From the NCBI GenBank assembly GCA_023333565.1, contig JAJKFH010000534.1, forward strand, positions 17,428 to 81,427: a DNA stretch of 64,000 nt, written 5' to 3'. The number at the start of each line of letters is the position of its first letter. Within the stretch, counting starts at the first letter, position 1. The stretch comes from Puffinus mauretanicus (lineage: Eukaryota > Chordata > Aves > Procellariiformes > Procellariidae). A model generated the notes under the pieces. It was not told where the DNA came from. It did not search any database and saw only the letters and a list, made by a program, of their open reading frames with translations. Shown one piece after another: positions 11,481-25,100 of this stretch. The translations under genes were made by a program, and so were the position numbers.

Positions 11481-12573
11481 TTGATGGCCCAACTGACTTC
11501 AGGTGAGCTCTCCTGTCTGTCAGTTGGATTGGAGGCTTTTGTTACCCTTGTATCCAAGATACAGAGTTCTGTTTATGAAAGGAACACACTTCCAAAAAAT
11601 GATTTTCACTGTTTGGTAGTGGATAAGGATCCATTATGTGTTTTGGGTTAACTTTGCTTTAATAAAGACAGTTATGAAAGACAGCAATGCAAAAATGCAT
11701 CTTTGGGTGTGATAGTTTGCTGAATTGTATCTCTCCATCATGTCAGAGTTTCAAGTACCTGAACTTCCACGTTGGGATTCTCTTGCCATCTCTTATTTGC
11801 TGTGTTTATCAGGGAGAAAGGAAGTGACTGTTCTAACTTGAAGTATGTTGAGGTCATCTGCACTGACAAAAGTAAAAGTGAACTTTGTCTGCTTAAACTA
11901 TAGAAAAGTTTTGGCGTTTTGTGTAGTACTGGCTTCTGTTTGCTGTCTTTCAACTCTAGAGATGCTTCCTCCTTTAGAAAGTTTGTAATTGGAGCTGTAA
12001 TAGAAATGCAAAATGTGAAAGTCATAGGCAAAGGAAAAAGACAGATATGGGGGGTTTTGGTGCTTTTTTTTTTAGGGGATGAGTGATTTGAGTGGAAGGG
12101 AGAGAAGGAGACAGACTACCAGCACACCTTTTATTAAAAATAAGGACTGAATTTCTGGATATCTTCTGAAAAGCGGTAGGTAAAAATTATTGCTTCCATG
12201 CCCTTGGTTTAGTACATATATTTACAACACGAAAACTTGTGATGTTGGGAAAGGAAAGAGATATGAAGGTTCAGCTGATGATTAGCAGCCTGTAGTAGTG
12301 TTCTGTATTAACACATCGCTACCGGGGCTACTGGCAAAGTTAGGCTTTTTATTCTTAAAGTTGTAATGCTAACTTTCTAAGGGAGGATGGGACTTGTTCT
12401 TAATTGGTTAGTACATGGCACATACATCATCCTTATCTTTAAAAGCTTTTAGTACTTCAGTTACTTAATCTTCCCTCTCTTTTGAGTTGAGATTTAATGT
12501 GGAATTTCTGCTGAAGCTATTCGTCAGGATGAAAACTGGAAAAGCAATTATTGTAGTAAGCCGGAGCTGGCAG

Positions 12574-12603
12574 TTGGTAGGACAGATTTGCATGTCCTAC
12601 CAA
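12574..12603. repeat. 11-bp perfect hairpin with an octamer motif in the loop
   Basis: Arms TTGGTAGGACA (12574-12584) and TGTCCTACCAA (12593-12603) are exact inverted repeats around an 8-base loop. ATTTGCAT (12586-12593), the POU/Oct octamer in reverse, spans the loop and the first base of the second arm. Confidence 0.6.
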
Positions 12604-15553
12604 AGTCAGGGTTGAGTCAAAGTCAAGGATGAAGAAAGTGATGCATTGAAACTAGTTAGAGTTTTGTGTAAGAAAGTAAAGAGAGCTGGGCTAAGATCAG
12701 AGCAAGTCAGTGCAAATAAACTGGAAATAAGGCAGAAGCTGAATATAATGTTAGAGCAGCTAGATGGTCAGAGGACAGTGAAAAATCAGCACTGGAATGG
12801 TTACAGATCAGTACCTAGTGAAGAGTAGGTCCATGGCTCAGGGATGCAAGGGCTTTGGCAGCAGAATTTGCATAGCAATTCCTGCCACAATCTGCTTGTG
12901 TCTGGCTCAGTTCTACTGCTTCAGCTGTGCTAGTGCAACTATATGCTGAACTTTAAAGAAACAAAGAAAGAATTGGATCCTCAAAGAAGGGGATTTGGTA
13001 AAGCTGAGTAAGTTCACTCAGTCCAATATACAGCTTGACAGCCAACTTGTAACCACAGCTGAAGCTGCATCAGAGCAAGCCAGCCTAACTCTGGCTCCTT
13101 GGCTGAAGCGAACAGATGGCAGACATCTGTGTAGAGGGATTCTGTGCACCCGTATTGGTCGGAAAAGCCTGCATGAAGGAATAGGAACCATGCAGGATCT
13201 TGAACTCTAGGAGGATGTCTAAGGATAGAAAGGAACTGTATCAAGATGGTGGATTGTAGCAACTCACCCGTTCAGACATCTCTACATGGGAGGTGGTGAC
13301 TGGGTTCTGCTTGTAAAAGGAGTTCTGGACTTGAAGGAATTTTGTGTCTCGGTTTTTCTTCATGACTTTACTAAATACTAATTGCCCTGTGAATGTATCT
13401 AATGCATTTCATTCAGAGCAACCATTTAGACTTTCCTGCATATACTTGAATTCACTATTGTTTGTATAGTGCCAGCACCTGTTCCCTTTAAAGTTTGGCA
13501 AAATTTTTCATAATTTGGATAGAGTTGTGAATTGTATATGCTGATTATAGGAGGTCATTCATTGAGATTAGGATTATGTAGACAATGTCCAAAATACTAA
13601 ACGACTTGCTTCTTTTAACCTGCATGTTGACTAATGCTGTGATAAATGCGGAAATTGAACTATTTATATTTGGATTACAATATTTCAGAACCTCAATTTT
13701 GCATTTATGGCACAAGACGCATACAAAACTGCAAACTGTCAGGGAAATGCAAAACAGAAACTATTTATAGGGAAGTGGCTCAGATCAGTATCAGAATATT
13801 TTACAATGATCTTGCTTTTGGGGGTCTTTCATTTCAAAATATGTGTGTGTGGAGGTGGATGCTAGTAGTGTTTTGTTTATATATTTGTTTATTACCTTTT
13901 CACTTTCATTCCAAGGGATGTCTGTTAACATAATCTAACACTGAAACATTTGTATGGCATTGAGCTAAGACAAATTGTATTCGTCAGTAAGAGGAGGAAG
14001 AAAAAGACATAAAGCCTGCTTCAAATTTATCTTCAGATCTCTTCTGTTGAAGTAGAAAGCTTTTTTCTGAAGCAGCATTTTGGTGTTTCTGTCCTTTAAA
14101 TTGTTGATTACTAACCCTTTACATTTTAAGCGCAAATTATGTGCTTCATACAATATCACCAAGTGTCCTACATTAAAATGCTACTAAATATCAGGGAGAT
14201 GGGGTCTATTTGGTGGTCTCATCTTCCTTCTGTCTTCCCAAAGAACAATCTCACTACTCTTTGATCTGATTTGATATTCCTTGGAGACTGGGAGTTTGGC
14301 CTGTGATAAAATTGCAGGGGAAGCGTACACTGGAACTAAATCCTTCCCCTCCCTTTCAGCCCTGGCAATGCACGACCCTCCTCTTCTCCCCTGTTATCAG
14401 ATGACTGGCTGTGCCCTGCTGCCGTGGTTTCCAGCCCTGCTGCTGCAGGGAGCACGGTCTGGTTCTGACCTCTTCTTCCTCTGCTGGAGCTGAAAGCCTG
14501 TGCAGGTAGCCTTACTCTAGGGAGAGGGCTGCAAGGCCTGTGGGGAGGGCTGGGGGTGGGTAAGGGCAGTACGAAGCAGAGGATGAGTGAACAGTCTTAG
14601 AAGTACCTAATTTTGGTACTATATATGCTTAGTGTCATAAGACACTATATCGCTATTTTACTGTCACTAGCATTGAGTCTGGTTATATCAAAATTGATAG
14701 GGTCAGGCTAGAAGTATAAGTTTAAACATGTTGACACCAAGTGTGCATGCACACTTTTAAGTTATGAGTTTAGTTTGGAGCGACTAACAAGTGAGTGTGA
14801 AAAGCCCAGTAGTGTTTTTGAAGCTCACAAAATACAAATTTGCTATGATTAATATTTTCATTAGCTTTCTAAATAGTGTTAAACACAGAGTTACTTTTGT
14901 CATTAAAGCGGGCAAGGTGACAATAAGCACTTCCTTTATTCACAAAAGTATTCAGATATCTTTAATTGCCTATGCTCTATTTCCAAAGTTAGGCCCACAG
15001 TGGAAAAAATACCTGATCCATGTTTGCTGAAAGGATACTTTACACTATTGAGATTCCAGAGACCTAAACTGGTCAATCTGTTTGAAGGTGCAACCAGCTG
15101 CTGTTTCAGTCATTAGCAAAATAATCAGTTGCTGTTATCTGAGAGGTAAAAAAAGAGTTTTATTTTCACTTAAAGTGAAAAATTCAGTGGTAGGCCAGCC
15201 TGCCAGCTTATTGAACTTGGACCACAGGCTACTTTCAGCTTCAGGCAAAGGGAGGGAATTATACTAAGTAAAAACATTGACTTAGTGGAATCTATAGCTC
15301 AAAGAAGAGTGCAAAATGACCTGGAAGGTTAATGAAAAGACAATAATTAATGCCTGAAAAATAAATCCCTGAAGCATACTCCATTTTTCAGTGTACATGT
15401 AGCTGAGCTGATACTGCTTACGGAAATAATCACTACTAATCAAATATCCTAGTGAGCAGCCTAAACTGCTAAGCCAAAGACTTTGAAGAAGGAACTTGTG
15501 GATGAGTAAATCTGATCCTTTAGAAAAACGTTTAATTTTTGCTTATGATATGG

Positions 15554-16107
15554 TGTACTGGCTTCAGCTGGGATGGAGTTAAATTTCTTCGCTGGAGCTT
15601 GTATGGGGCTATGTTTTGGATTTTTTTCTGAAAACAGCATTGATAACACAGGGATGTTTTAGTTCTTGTTGAGCAGTGCTCACACAGAGCCAAGGCCTTT
15701 TCTGCTTTTCACATCACGCCACCAGCGAGCAGGCTGGGGGTGCACAAGAAGTTGGGACCCCAACTGACCAAAGGGATATCCCATACCGTATGATGTCATG
15801 TTCAGCAATAAAAGTGGTGGGGAAAAGAAGGTTGGGCGGGCTGCTGTCACTTTGGAACTATCTGAGCATCAGTGGCTTGCTGGTGAGCAATTAGGGGTTT
15901 TTTGCATCACACTTTTTCCTTGCTTTTGTTTCTTTTCCTCTTTATTCTTTTCTTTTTTCCTTTTAAAAAAATTATTAAACTGTCTTTATCTCAGCCCATG
16001 AGATTTCTCACTTTTACCCTTTCGATTCTCTCCTTTGTCCCACTGGGTGGGGGAGTGAATGAGCAGCTGTGTGATGTTTAGCTTCCTACCAGGCTTAGAC
16101 CATGACA
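15554..16107 (+). mobile_element. Solo LTR of an avian endogenous retrovirus, sense to PJA2
   Basis: It begins TGTACTGGCTTCAGCTGGGA and ends CATGACA. It has the order of a retroviral LTR: a CRE-like TGATGTCATG (15793-15802) just upstream of a TATA-like AATAAAAG (15808-15815), then ATTAAA (15974-15979) followed by CTGTCTTTATCTCA. The same layout and end sequences recur in the copy at 41832-42375. Flanking pentamers (TATGG / TACAG) match at 3 of 5 positions, so the duplication is decayed or the ends are off by a few bases. No internal retroviral genes are adjacent. Family name not assigned. Confidence 0.8.
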
Positions 16108-19100
16108 TACAGCTTTCTGAGGTTTAGATAAATTTTACCACCAGACAGTGAAGGTAGGTTCTAATTGAATATTCATTGTTTTGAGTGGAAATTTGCCAGT
16201 ATATGTAGTTTGAAGGTTGTGAGCATAATAAAATATTTAAAGAATTTCAGTGTTAATTTTCCCATAGTGGCAAGAGAGGGAAATTGTGACAGTAATGTGT
16301 TGTTTTAAATTATTGAAATATTTCTCTCCCTTTTTAGGATTATTCCATGCCGTTCTTCTGTTAACTGAAATGGAGTACAGAAGTACTCTTGACCACCTGA
16401 GCAGTGGTGCTTAGAAAACTGAATATTCTCCATTCTAATTCAGATTTCTTTTTAATTCACCTGCTCTTGGAAGCTTTCAATACCTGCAGGAAAGAGAGAT
16501 GTAGAATATTGGTAGCAGATAAAGAATATTGGATAATACAGTTTGAAAGATAATGTGAATATTTTTACCTGCAACTTTTATCTGAGTTGATCAGGGATAT
16601 GCTTTCATTATGATTCAGAATTAATCAGGTAAGGGAGAGGGTGTCAAGAATGTGAGTTGTTTTTAAGTTTCACCCATTTGACAGCCAAATGCATTCATAT
16701 ACTTCTGGGAGTAAATGCAGATATTTTTTTTTTAAGACGGTAACCTAGAAAACATTGATTGTGTCAGTATTATATGCATTCCCTTTTCAAACCTTGAACG
16801 TGAGATCCTGTTCTTGCATTGAGGAAGAAAATGGTTTCTGTAACTCATAGATGTAAAAGAAAAAAGAGCAGCTGAGTAGGATAAAGATTTGTTTTTCCTT
16901 CTATGTCAAGCATTGGTGAGATTGAGACCAGAATATGCATACAAGTTTTCTAAGAATGCTGGGAAAGATCTGAGGAAGAGCGGAAAAAGTTACGAGTTAT
17001 TAAAAATTGAAAAAAATGCTTCTTAGAATGATATTTCAAGCTCACTTTGTGTCTTAAAAAAAAAAGCTAGTTAAATATCTTCTGCAGCAGAAAATTATGA
17101 CACCCCTTCCTCTTTTTGGGATGAAAAACACTTGGGACTGCTTCCGCTCCTTCCCGCTCTCCCCCCCCATGCCACAGACTCCTAATTTTGTTTTCCCTCT
17201 GTGAGGTGTATAATAGGCCTAAGAGGTGACTGTATGTGTGAATGAATGATACCAAGGCAATAAAATTGGTCATAATAGGGTGAAAACAATATCCAGGTAA
17301 ATTTGATGGAATACTTAACTGAAAATGTCCTTGTGAAGTTTCTAGGGTTATGGGATATATATTTTTTCGGTGGGAGTTACAAAACTCCACTCCTTGAGTT
17401 GCCTTCTCCTTAAACTACAAAAATTGCTAGGTATGTGAGGGAAGGTTTTCAGTATTTCAGCTCTTGGAAGAAAGGCAAGATTTTGTTCAGAAGTTCAGAA
17501 CTGCTTTAGATAAACTGCAATTTCTTTAATATATGTAATTTTTTTACTGTTGCTTCTATGGATTAGACTCTGCTCCAATAAAGTGGTGCTGTCCAGGTAG
17601 GTCACAGCAGTTCTGGGAGTCACGAATAAGACTGACCTGCCTGCCTGCCTCTGTGGCAGTCAACATCACCCTGTTCAGGAGTTAGGTGTGTGCAACAATT
17701 GGTGTTTTACATCTGCACGGGTAATGGTGATTTGTTTGAGTGGTGTTGTAGGTCTAGGTCATGCACTTCTTGATCCCAGAAAGCTGCTTCTCTTTTTTTC
17801 TAGTGTGTAGGGTGTGAGGGAATCAAGAGGATGGGGGAGAAGGAAAGGTAATGGAGAGGAGAATAAAGGGAGGCATCTGGGTTTCAGTGGGCGAGGACTG
17901 GGATCCTGTCAGAGGACTCAGCATGTAACTGAGCAGGAGACTCCAGTGGTCCTAAATCTGGCTCTGTAAATTAGAATGCTTTGAGATTTATACAGAGGAT
18001 TGCGGTCAAGGGGATGGACAATTTCTGAATGCTCAAGTTATGATGCTAGGTTGTGAACACATGTATGCATGCATACAGTTAACCTTGAACATTGTGTTAC
18101 TGCGGGAAAAACAGCGGGTTTTTTGTGGGAGAGGAGAAGTTGGTTCTGCAAGTCAGATGGATTGGGTCTAGATTCTCAGTCTTTCTATGTTACAGCCTGT
18201 AGTTTGCTGGCTCTTAGTGCAGTATTTGTAGAAGTAGAGTAAGTATGCTGCTCTGAGTTGGTGATTAAGGCAAGGAAGGGCTGGACCTACCTGTTTGTGC
18301 ACTCTGTTTTAGGAGACTCTCCCCTGCTTTTTTTTTAATCCAGCTCTGTTAATCTAAAATGCTTTTCTGCTTTATGACAGCTGCTTTGATCCTTTGAGGA
18401 ATTCAGGTGACTGTAGTACCCTTTTGAAAGGATGGAGGTGTGTGTATAAACATCTTTAGCCTGAGAAGTTAATAAATAGCCTGTTTCCCCTACCTTGATT
18501 ATTTAGTCACTGGTCTGTTGCATCTCTAAGACTGGTCAGTTTTGCAGAACTCTGTCTTGTCAGCAGGAATTGGGTATGTTTTGAACAGGCCTACTAAACT
18601 GAGCTTCTGAAAGAAGATATAGCAATACCTATTTTTAGGGTTGGGTTAGCCTGGAAGAAGGACCTGAGAGAGGGTATTATGTGTTCTCAGGAACTTGATT
18701 GCCTGAAGGGTTTCTTGGAAATTGGTCTCTGGATTCAGATGCCTAAATGCTGCCCATTTTAGGCATGTAGGCAAATAAAATGCATGTAGGCAATCCTTCT
18801 CTTATTTTTAGATATTTTCTGTCTAGGTAGAAGTTAACCTCTCCTGTAAACCAAATGTGACATGCAAACTTTCAGTGAAAGCTTTCACTATATTGATCCA
18901 ATAAATCTTACCCAGGCAGAAGAATAACTGCATGATGTATCTTTTAAGAACAATTGAATACAAGATGAGATACTCTGTATGTGAGAGAATTATTTGGAAC
19001 GAAAAAAATGTAGTGCATTGCACCCAGCTGTAAAGATTCTGCATGCTGTGAACATCAATTTAAAAAAATAAAACATTAGCATTCAGAGAGTTTGACTCTC

Positions 19101-21952
19101 TTGAGTGGACATCTGGTTTTGAACAATACTGGTGTTTTAGAGAACAAACTAAAATTAAGAATTAGCCAGTTACATTGCATTTTTACCTTTTTTGTTTCAA
19201 CCTCTTGTATTACCATGTTTGAGGGCAGATTCCTCTGTTGCTGTGCTGATGTACTAATCTAACTGTTGGATTCTGCTCTGCAAGTTCGGATGTGGCTGCT
19301 TATTATCAGCTTCCTCTGGCAGTCTGCTAACCAGCCATGTTATGATCAGTGGAAATTTAAGAATTGTCAGAGCTTGCTTGAATAAATATGACTTGCTGGT
19401 TGACTTAATTAGTCAGCCAGTTAATATCCTTACTAAGAAAAATAGTTGTGAGTCCCCTTTTTCTTGCATTAGTTGCAGAGACTTTTTTTGGCAAAGATGG
19501 TAGAGAGTTTTCACCTTTCCAAGGATTACAGGAGTAGTATAGTTAATAACGAATTGACCATTTTAGTTTCTGTTGTGTAATGTGGGATAGGCAGGCTTGG
19601 ACAAATACCTGGAAATATTTTCAAGGGAGATTATATGTAATCAGACTACAAAGAGCTTCATAGATAAATGAGAAAAAAAGCCTCTGATACCTGCTAATTT
19701 TTTCTGCAAAGGTTCAACTGAGTTGTATCCCAGGTCTGTGGAAATAAGCAGTAGCACCATATTGCGGCTAGTGATGGACATGCTTGGACTTCTGCAGTGT
19801 TCATAGAACTGGGCTGTTTGGAGAGACTTCATGTGTGGCAAGAAGAGTGGAAAGAAGACATGACTAGAATTACATGTTTTAAGGGAGATTTAGAGCCATA
19901 GGTACAATGTGGTGAGTTATAGCACAACATTTTTGTAGCAAATGGTTTCTTAGAATTGGCTAAAGATAACAAAAAGTGAAGCTGGCAACATTAGATGAAA
20001 GACTCCTCATGTTATAATTTGCTTAAATGTTGCAATTTTAAGCAATTGAATTGTAAATACTTGCCTTTTAATTTTAAGCACTGGAAGCATCTTCACTGTT
20101 GCTGTCAATTCACCTGGGAATTAAACAGTAATATTTTAGACTCTTGTGGCAGGTGTTATATTGTGAGAGTAATTTTGTTTGGTTTACTCCAACCTTAATT
20201 TTTCTCTATGTCAGGCTGAAAGAGAAAGTTATTGTTTTTCTTTTCCTGGAACTTGCATTTTTTCTGAGGCCTTCATTATCTTCCACCATCATTATACTAC
20301 TCATGTTTCTGTTTTGTGGTGTGGTGTTTTTTTTTTTTTTTTTCCTGTGGGGAAGATCAGGCAGAAAGTATTTGGATTTTTTCCACAGAAATCTGACTGA
20401 AGTGCAGATGGCTAGGAAATGTTTTCATAATTGCCATGCTGGCAATTGTAGACCAAATTCTTGTAGGATGTTGTGTGTCTGAACCTCTTAAGACTAGCTT
20501 CTTCTAGAAGCTGTAGTTTACAATAGGTAGCTTTCTTCTATTTGCTTCTTCATTAAAGCTTTTAAGGGATCATGTGATTTCTGAGAGTGCAGCCCCAAGA
20601 AAAATATGTAATTTTTTTCCCTGATGTAGATAAGCAGCAACAGAGTTATTTTCCTGTATGTCAGTCCTAGCAAAATGATAGCTTCAACAGTGATGCTAGT
20701 TTAAAAAACAAAGAAAATAAAAAACCTGCTTGGACTCTTTGACAGTTGGTACGTGTGTGCAGTTGTATCTTTTAGGCAGGGCAGTCCACATACTGCAACT
20801 GTCAGCCTTACTAGTGGCTATAGCACTTGAAGCTGCATAAAATGACTCTAATAAATGGTGTCTTTGCATATAGGTATTCTCTTTTTAAGGGTAGTGAAGA
20901 GATTGGTTTAACAGCCAGGAAATAATAAAGCTTTCTTATTTTTCTGAAGTTCAAAAAACTCTGTGTTAATGGTTGCAAACTTTATCTTCCTGGACTTCAA
21001 TGTCTCCTTTTCAGTTTGGTGAGTTTCAAGAACAGAAAAGCTATTATGTTAATTTCATATCTAGTGAAGATTAGAAGTGACTTAGAAGGACATAAAAAAG
21101 CCACTGAACATCTGAAATACTGAACTTCTAATTGCATTTGTACAAGCAACAGCCTTTGGACATGAACACTAGTGTTAGATTATTAATAGCTGATACTACT
21201 GCTGTATTAAAATCTCTCTTCATTACAATATTGGCAGCTTTCCGCCACTGTTTTTCAAGTTTCCTCGTACTACTTATCCCATGTTTTCTTGGTAAAAACA
21301 TTAAGATCCATTAATATGGAATACTGCTATAATAATAGGAGCCATATGTGGACAACTGCCTTGTATGGCCATGCCTGAACATACTACCTAGTGTAAAGAA
21401 TAAAGCCTTCTCCCTGGGACTTGGGACTTTTGTTTTAGAAGGTGTGATTTGATTAATTGTACTTTTCCTGTCACAGAGGTAAGCTAGCTAGGGCTGGCTG
21501 AATTGTGCTGCATTACCTGAAGGCTTTTCCATTATAGTGCTTGCAAATGTTTTCTGCAAACTGACATATGTGTTGTGTCAGAGCTATGTGCAGCAGTGTA
21601 TCCCATTCAAAAAGAAAAGGTCATGTGACATCTGGACTTGATTTTTTAAAAATTTTTTTTATAAAGTCTCTGTTATTTACTACAAACATGTTAAGATGGG
21701 GGCAAGATAGGAAATTGTCAATATTATTTAGTGTAGATGAAAATTCTGTTATGTGCTTTCATAACATACATGCCCAGAGCACTTCAGTTTCTTAATAATT
21801 GTACTGTTAGTGAAGCTCAAGACTTCAGAGGAATGGGAAATTCCTTGCTAAAAAAAATATATCAAAGTGTTAGGGAAGAGGGAAATTATAAAGACATATT
21901 GTTGTCTAACGCAGTCTCTCTGTCTTTTTCTTTCCTCCATAATCTCATGTAG

Positions 21953-22156
21953 CAATGGGGCAAGAAGCTGGCAAACCTGCCTGGCCCAAACCAGCAGGAG
22001 GATATCAAACTATTACAGGTAGAAGATATGGAAGAAGACATGCCTATGTCGGTTTTAGACCATCTTTGAATAGCCAAGACAGAGATGAACATCAACACAA
22101 TGAAGACTGTGAACGATTGGAGGATGTGGAGGATGTTGAGAAAGAGAATTCTTTAT
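21953..22156 (+). CDS. PJA2: PJA2 exon 2, first coding exon (residues 1-67)
   Basis: A pyrimidine-rich acceptor ends in TAG at 21950-21952. CA then precedes the ATG at 21955, and a one-base leftover (T) ends the exon at the GTATGT donor (22157). It encodes the PJA-family N-terminal block [20 protein letters not shown] (residues 10-29), followed by an acidic segment ending in EKENSL. Because the exon opens with CA, an upstream exon ending in G would create an in-frame Ala codon before this Met. Human PJA2 has Ala at the matching position of its longer N-terminus, so an upstream coding exon remains possible. Confidence 0.93.
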
Positions 22157-25100
22157 GTATGTGCATATCTTTGTGTATGTGCCATTTAAATCCAAACTGG
22201 GATGCATGGAGGTGGAGGGGGAAGGCACATAGAGAAATGTGAAGGGAAGAGAGTAGGCACTTAAATAACACATGTAAAGTGCATTTCATATGGCTTCATA
22301 GAATGAAACTTAGCATGAAGGCAAATTAAAGTATAGTCTATCTTAGGCTGTTTAATTTTGCCTGAAGAAGTACGTTCCTGAATGAGTTAATGCATTCTAA
22401 CCAACACAGATAGCCATAACATTGTATAATTCAAATTATTTTGTCTTCAAATCAAATTACAAATCACATTTGGAAGAGAGTACCTATTCTAACCTTCTGT
22501 TTGGAACTAGACTGTGAAATATTTGATGTATCATGGGCCAGGTTGTTCTGTCTTTGTCAGCCTTAGTGTAGTTAGAGTGGAAATTAGTTTAAGCCTACAA
22601 AACGTCTTTAAAGGTTCTCTTTTTATTTGTTTATACCAGTCAGACCATTTCCCTTTCTTGTTTACCGAATATTGAATGTTAGTATTTCCCAAAATGTCTT
22701 TTGTGATTTTAGCATCTGAATAATCATTTCCTAGAGAAGTACAAAATGGCTTCCTGGATTAGAAAAATAGTCCCATCTCCTTGAGTGTATGAGGTTTTCT
22801 GCTAAACAAGTTTGATGTAGCCTCAGATCTTCCAAAGTAGCATTTTTTCTCCTTCCTTTATAGGCTATTTTGTAACTGCTTTCTCCTTCTAATTGTCTTT
22901 TTTTTATGATAGCATAGTGTTAATTTAACTTTGTCATATGCCATTGTTCTTGGAGACTGTTATGTCATGTATATCATCTTGGGGTGGCTTTATTTTTTTG
23001 TAACTTGAATTTACAGTTTTTACAGTTGTCTGTGCTTCATACATTTTCTACACTTTCATCTAGTTAAAGGTTTATTTCCTGTAAGGTAATATTGACACTT
23101 GTGGAGATCTTCCTACTTCTCTCTATAATGCTATCACCTTTCTTGTTTCAGTTACTCAGAAATGGGCATGCTATTATTTCAGGGGTCACAAGAAATATGC
23201 AATTTAGAGTGTATTACCTGCTTGTTGTTAATACAATTACTTTATATATAAATTCTAAGAGTGACTCATTTTCTGTATTACGTCTAATAACAAAATGCCT
23301 TTCCTTTTTTATATTTGTTTTTTTTTGTATTACAGCTTTTCAGATTTCTCTTTGAGAAATGTTCTGGATTGATTTATTTCCCTTACCTCAACTAGGTTAC
23401 ATTTTTCCCCAGCCGATACTTTTTTTTTTGATGGATGGGTACTACCTAAAATATGCTGCATATTTCCTTGCTAATTGGCTTGACATCTTATATACATGTA
23501 AGCAACTGTGGAAGATGGGTAGAAGGAGGTATCCTTGGATATATTAAAATCTGACTGGACTTGGTCCTTGATAACCTACTATAGGTGACTCTGCTTGAGC
23601 AAGAGGGGTGGACTGGATGGTAACCAGAGGGGCCTGTCTACCAACCTCAGCTGTTAGCAATTTTGTGAAGGAGCGTCAAGATTTTCGTTAGGTCAAATGT
23701 AATGTCACGGTATTGCTTTCTGCAAGCCAGACTCCTAGTGCTGAGAGACACAGCTCTCATAAGAGTTCAGTGCCATGGATTCATCAACCTAGGCATGGAT
23801 TAGCTATTTATAGGAGATTCTTTTTTCTTAAGTTTTTTAACCCTGGAACAGTGATTTTGCATGGTTTCCTACCTCTACCTGTTTTTAAAATAACATGCTA
23901 GGAAATCCCTGCAATTAACCATGCATGTCTGTGGGTTTTTTTTTTTTTTGTCTTGTAGTTAAGTTTCCAAATCTCTTAATATTGACTTAAAAACTTTAAG
24001 TACTCTCATCAAGTTATGCAAGCCATTGTATGTTCAAAAATAGTTTGGACTATTGCCTTGGTTAGGAGTTTACAAATGACTTGAACTAAGCATTAATTTT
24101 GTAGTAGCCGCAGTATATGTGTTTTTACTTTCTTTAACTCTTGCTGCTGACTTTGATATTTATTGTCCCTTTATGCAAGAGGTGTTCAAGTGTAATATAA
24201 CCAAACTGAATTTGCAATGGTGTTAACTACTAACTCTAATTCTACATTCATCCCTGCTATTAGTTTCTTCTTATGAGGAGTTGCACTCACAACTGCATGC
24301 ACAAAATATAGTGCTATTAGTATGTAATTTATAGTAGCAATAAATGGCTTTATCTGAGTGTGGCAGGAGGCACAATTTAGCTAGTTAATGAATGGATAGT
24401 CTGATTTTTATAGAAAGAAATGTTGCAGCTTTTTTAATCTTCTAGTGTTTTTTTCAGATTTCCTGTGCTCATCTTAAAATTCCCTTTTATATAAACAATG
24501 TAAAAATGGTGCTTATGAACATGTTCCTTTAATACTTTTTTTTCTGCTGTCACAGGCCGAGCTGAAATTGTATCATTTAAGACTATTTCTATATGCTTAG
24601 TTCATATAAATGAGAATTTAAATATATTGGTGAAGAATGACTACATCTCTGGTAAATATTTCTCTTTATCAAATTACACTGCAGTCCTAGTGAACTATCC
24701 TTTTTTTTTTCATGAGCAGTTGTTGTAGATAAGAATATTTCTATTGTTTTTGATTATTCCAATGCATTCTTTCTTACAACTTTCTGTGAAGGTTCCAGTC
24801 CATTGGTTCAAGTTTCGTCTGGTTTATTGGATGAGCCTTTCTTAGAAAATATTGGAACTGGAGAACCCGTTTACCAAAGTGTATTGAGCCAAACTTTTGA
24901 AGCGAACACGTCACCATTTTCTCTGTTCTCTTACGGTCTGGAAGGCAACAAAATCTCAAGGAACTTTATGAATCCTTATGAAAATTCTGAGGACTTTGCA
25001 GAGGATGCGTCTGGAGGGCGTAATGATTTGAATGGTCAGAATGGAATTGCTTTTGTAAACATTGACTCTTATGAGCCAGATAGCAGTGATGGAGAGGAAG

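Larger units (their letters stand above)
6772..21952 (+). other. PJA2: PJA2 intron 1
   Basis: 15.2-kb intron, from GTGAGT (6772) to TAG (21952). It begins inside the CpG island and is otherwise AT-rich. Recognisable contents are an ancient CR1 (10875-11480), a hairpin around an octamer motif (12574-12603) and a sense-oriented solo LTR (15554-16107). Short poly-T runs occur, for example near 20328-20343. No other conserved-looking coding frame is evident. Confidence 0.7.

Noticed and set aside
23092..23355. 87-codon hydrophobic frame in intron 2
   Set aside because: Leu/Phe/Ile-rich translation is what T-rich intron sequence gives; no start context or conservation evidence.
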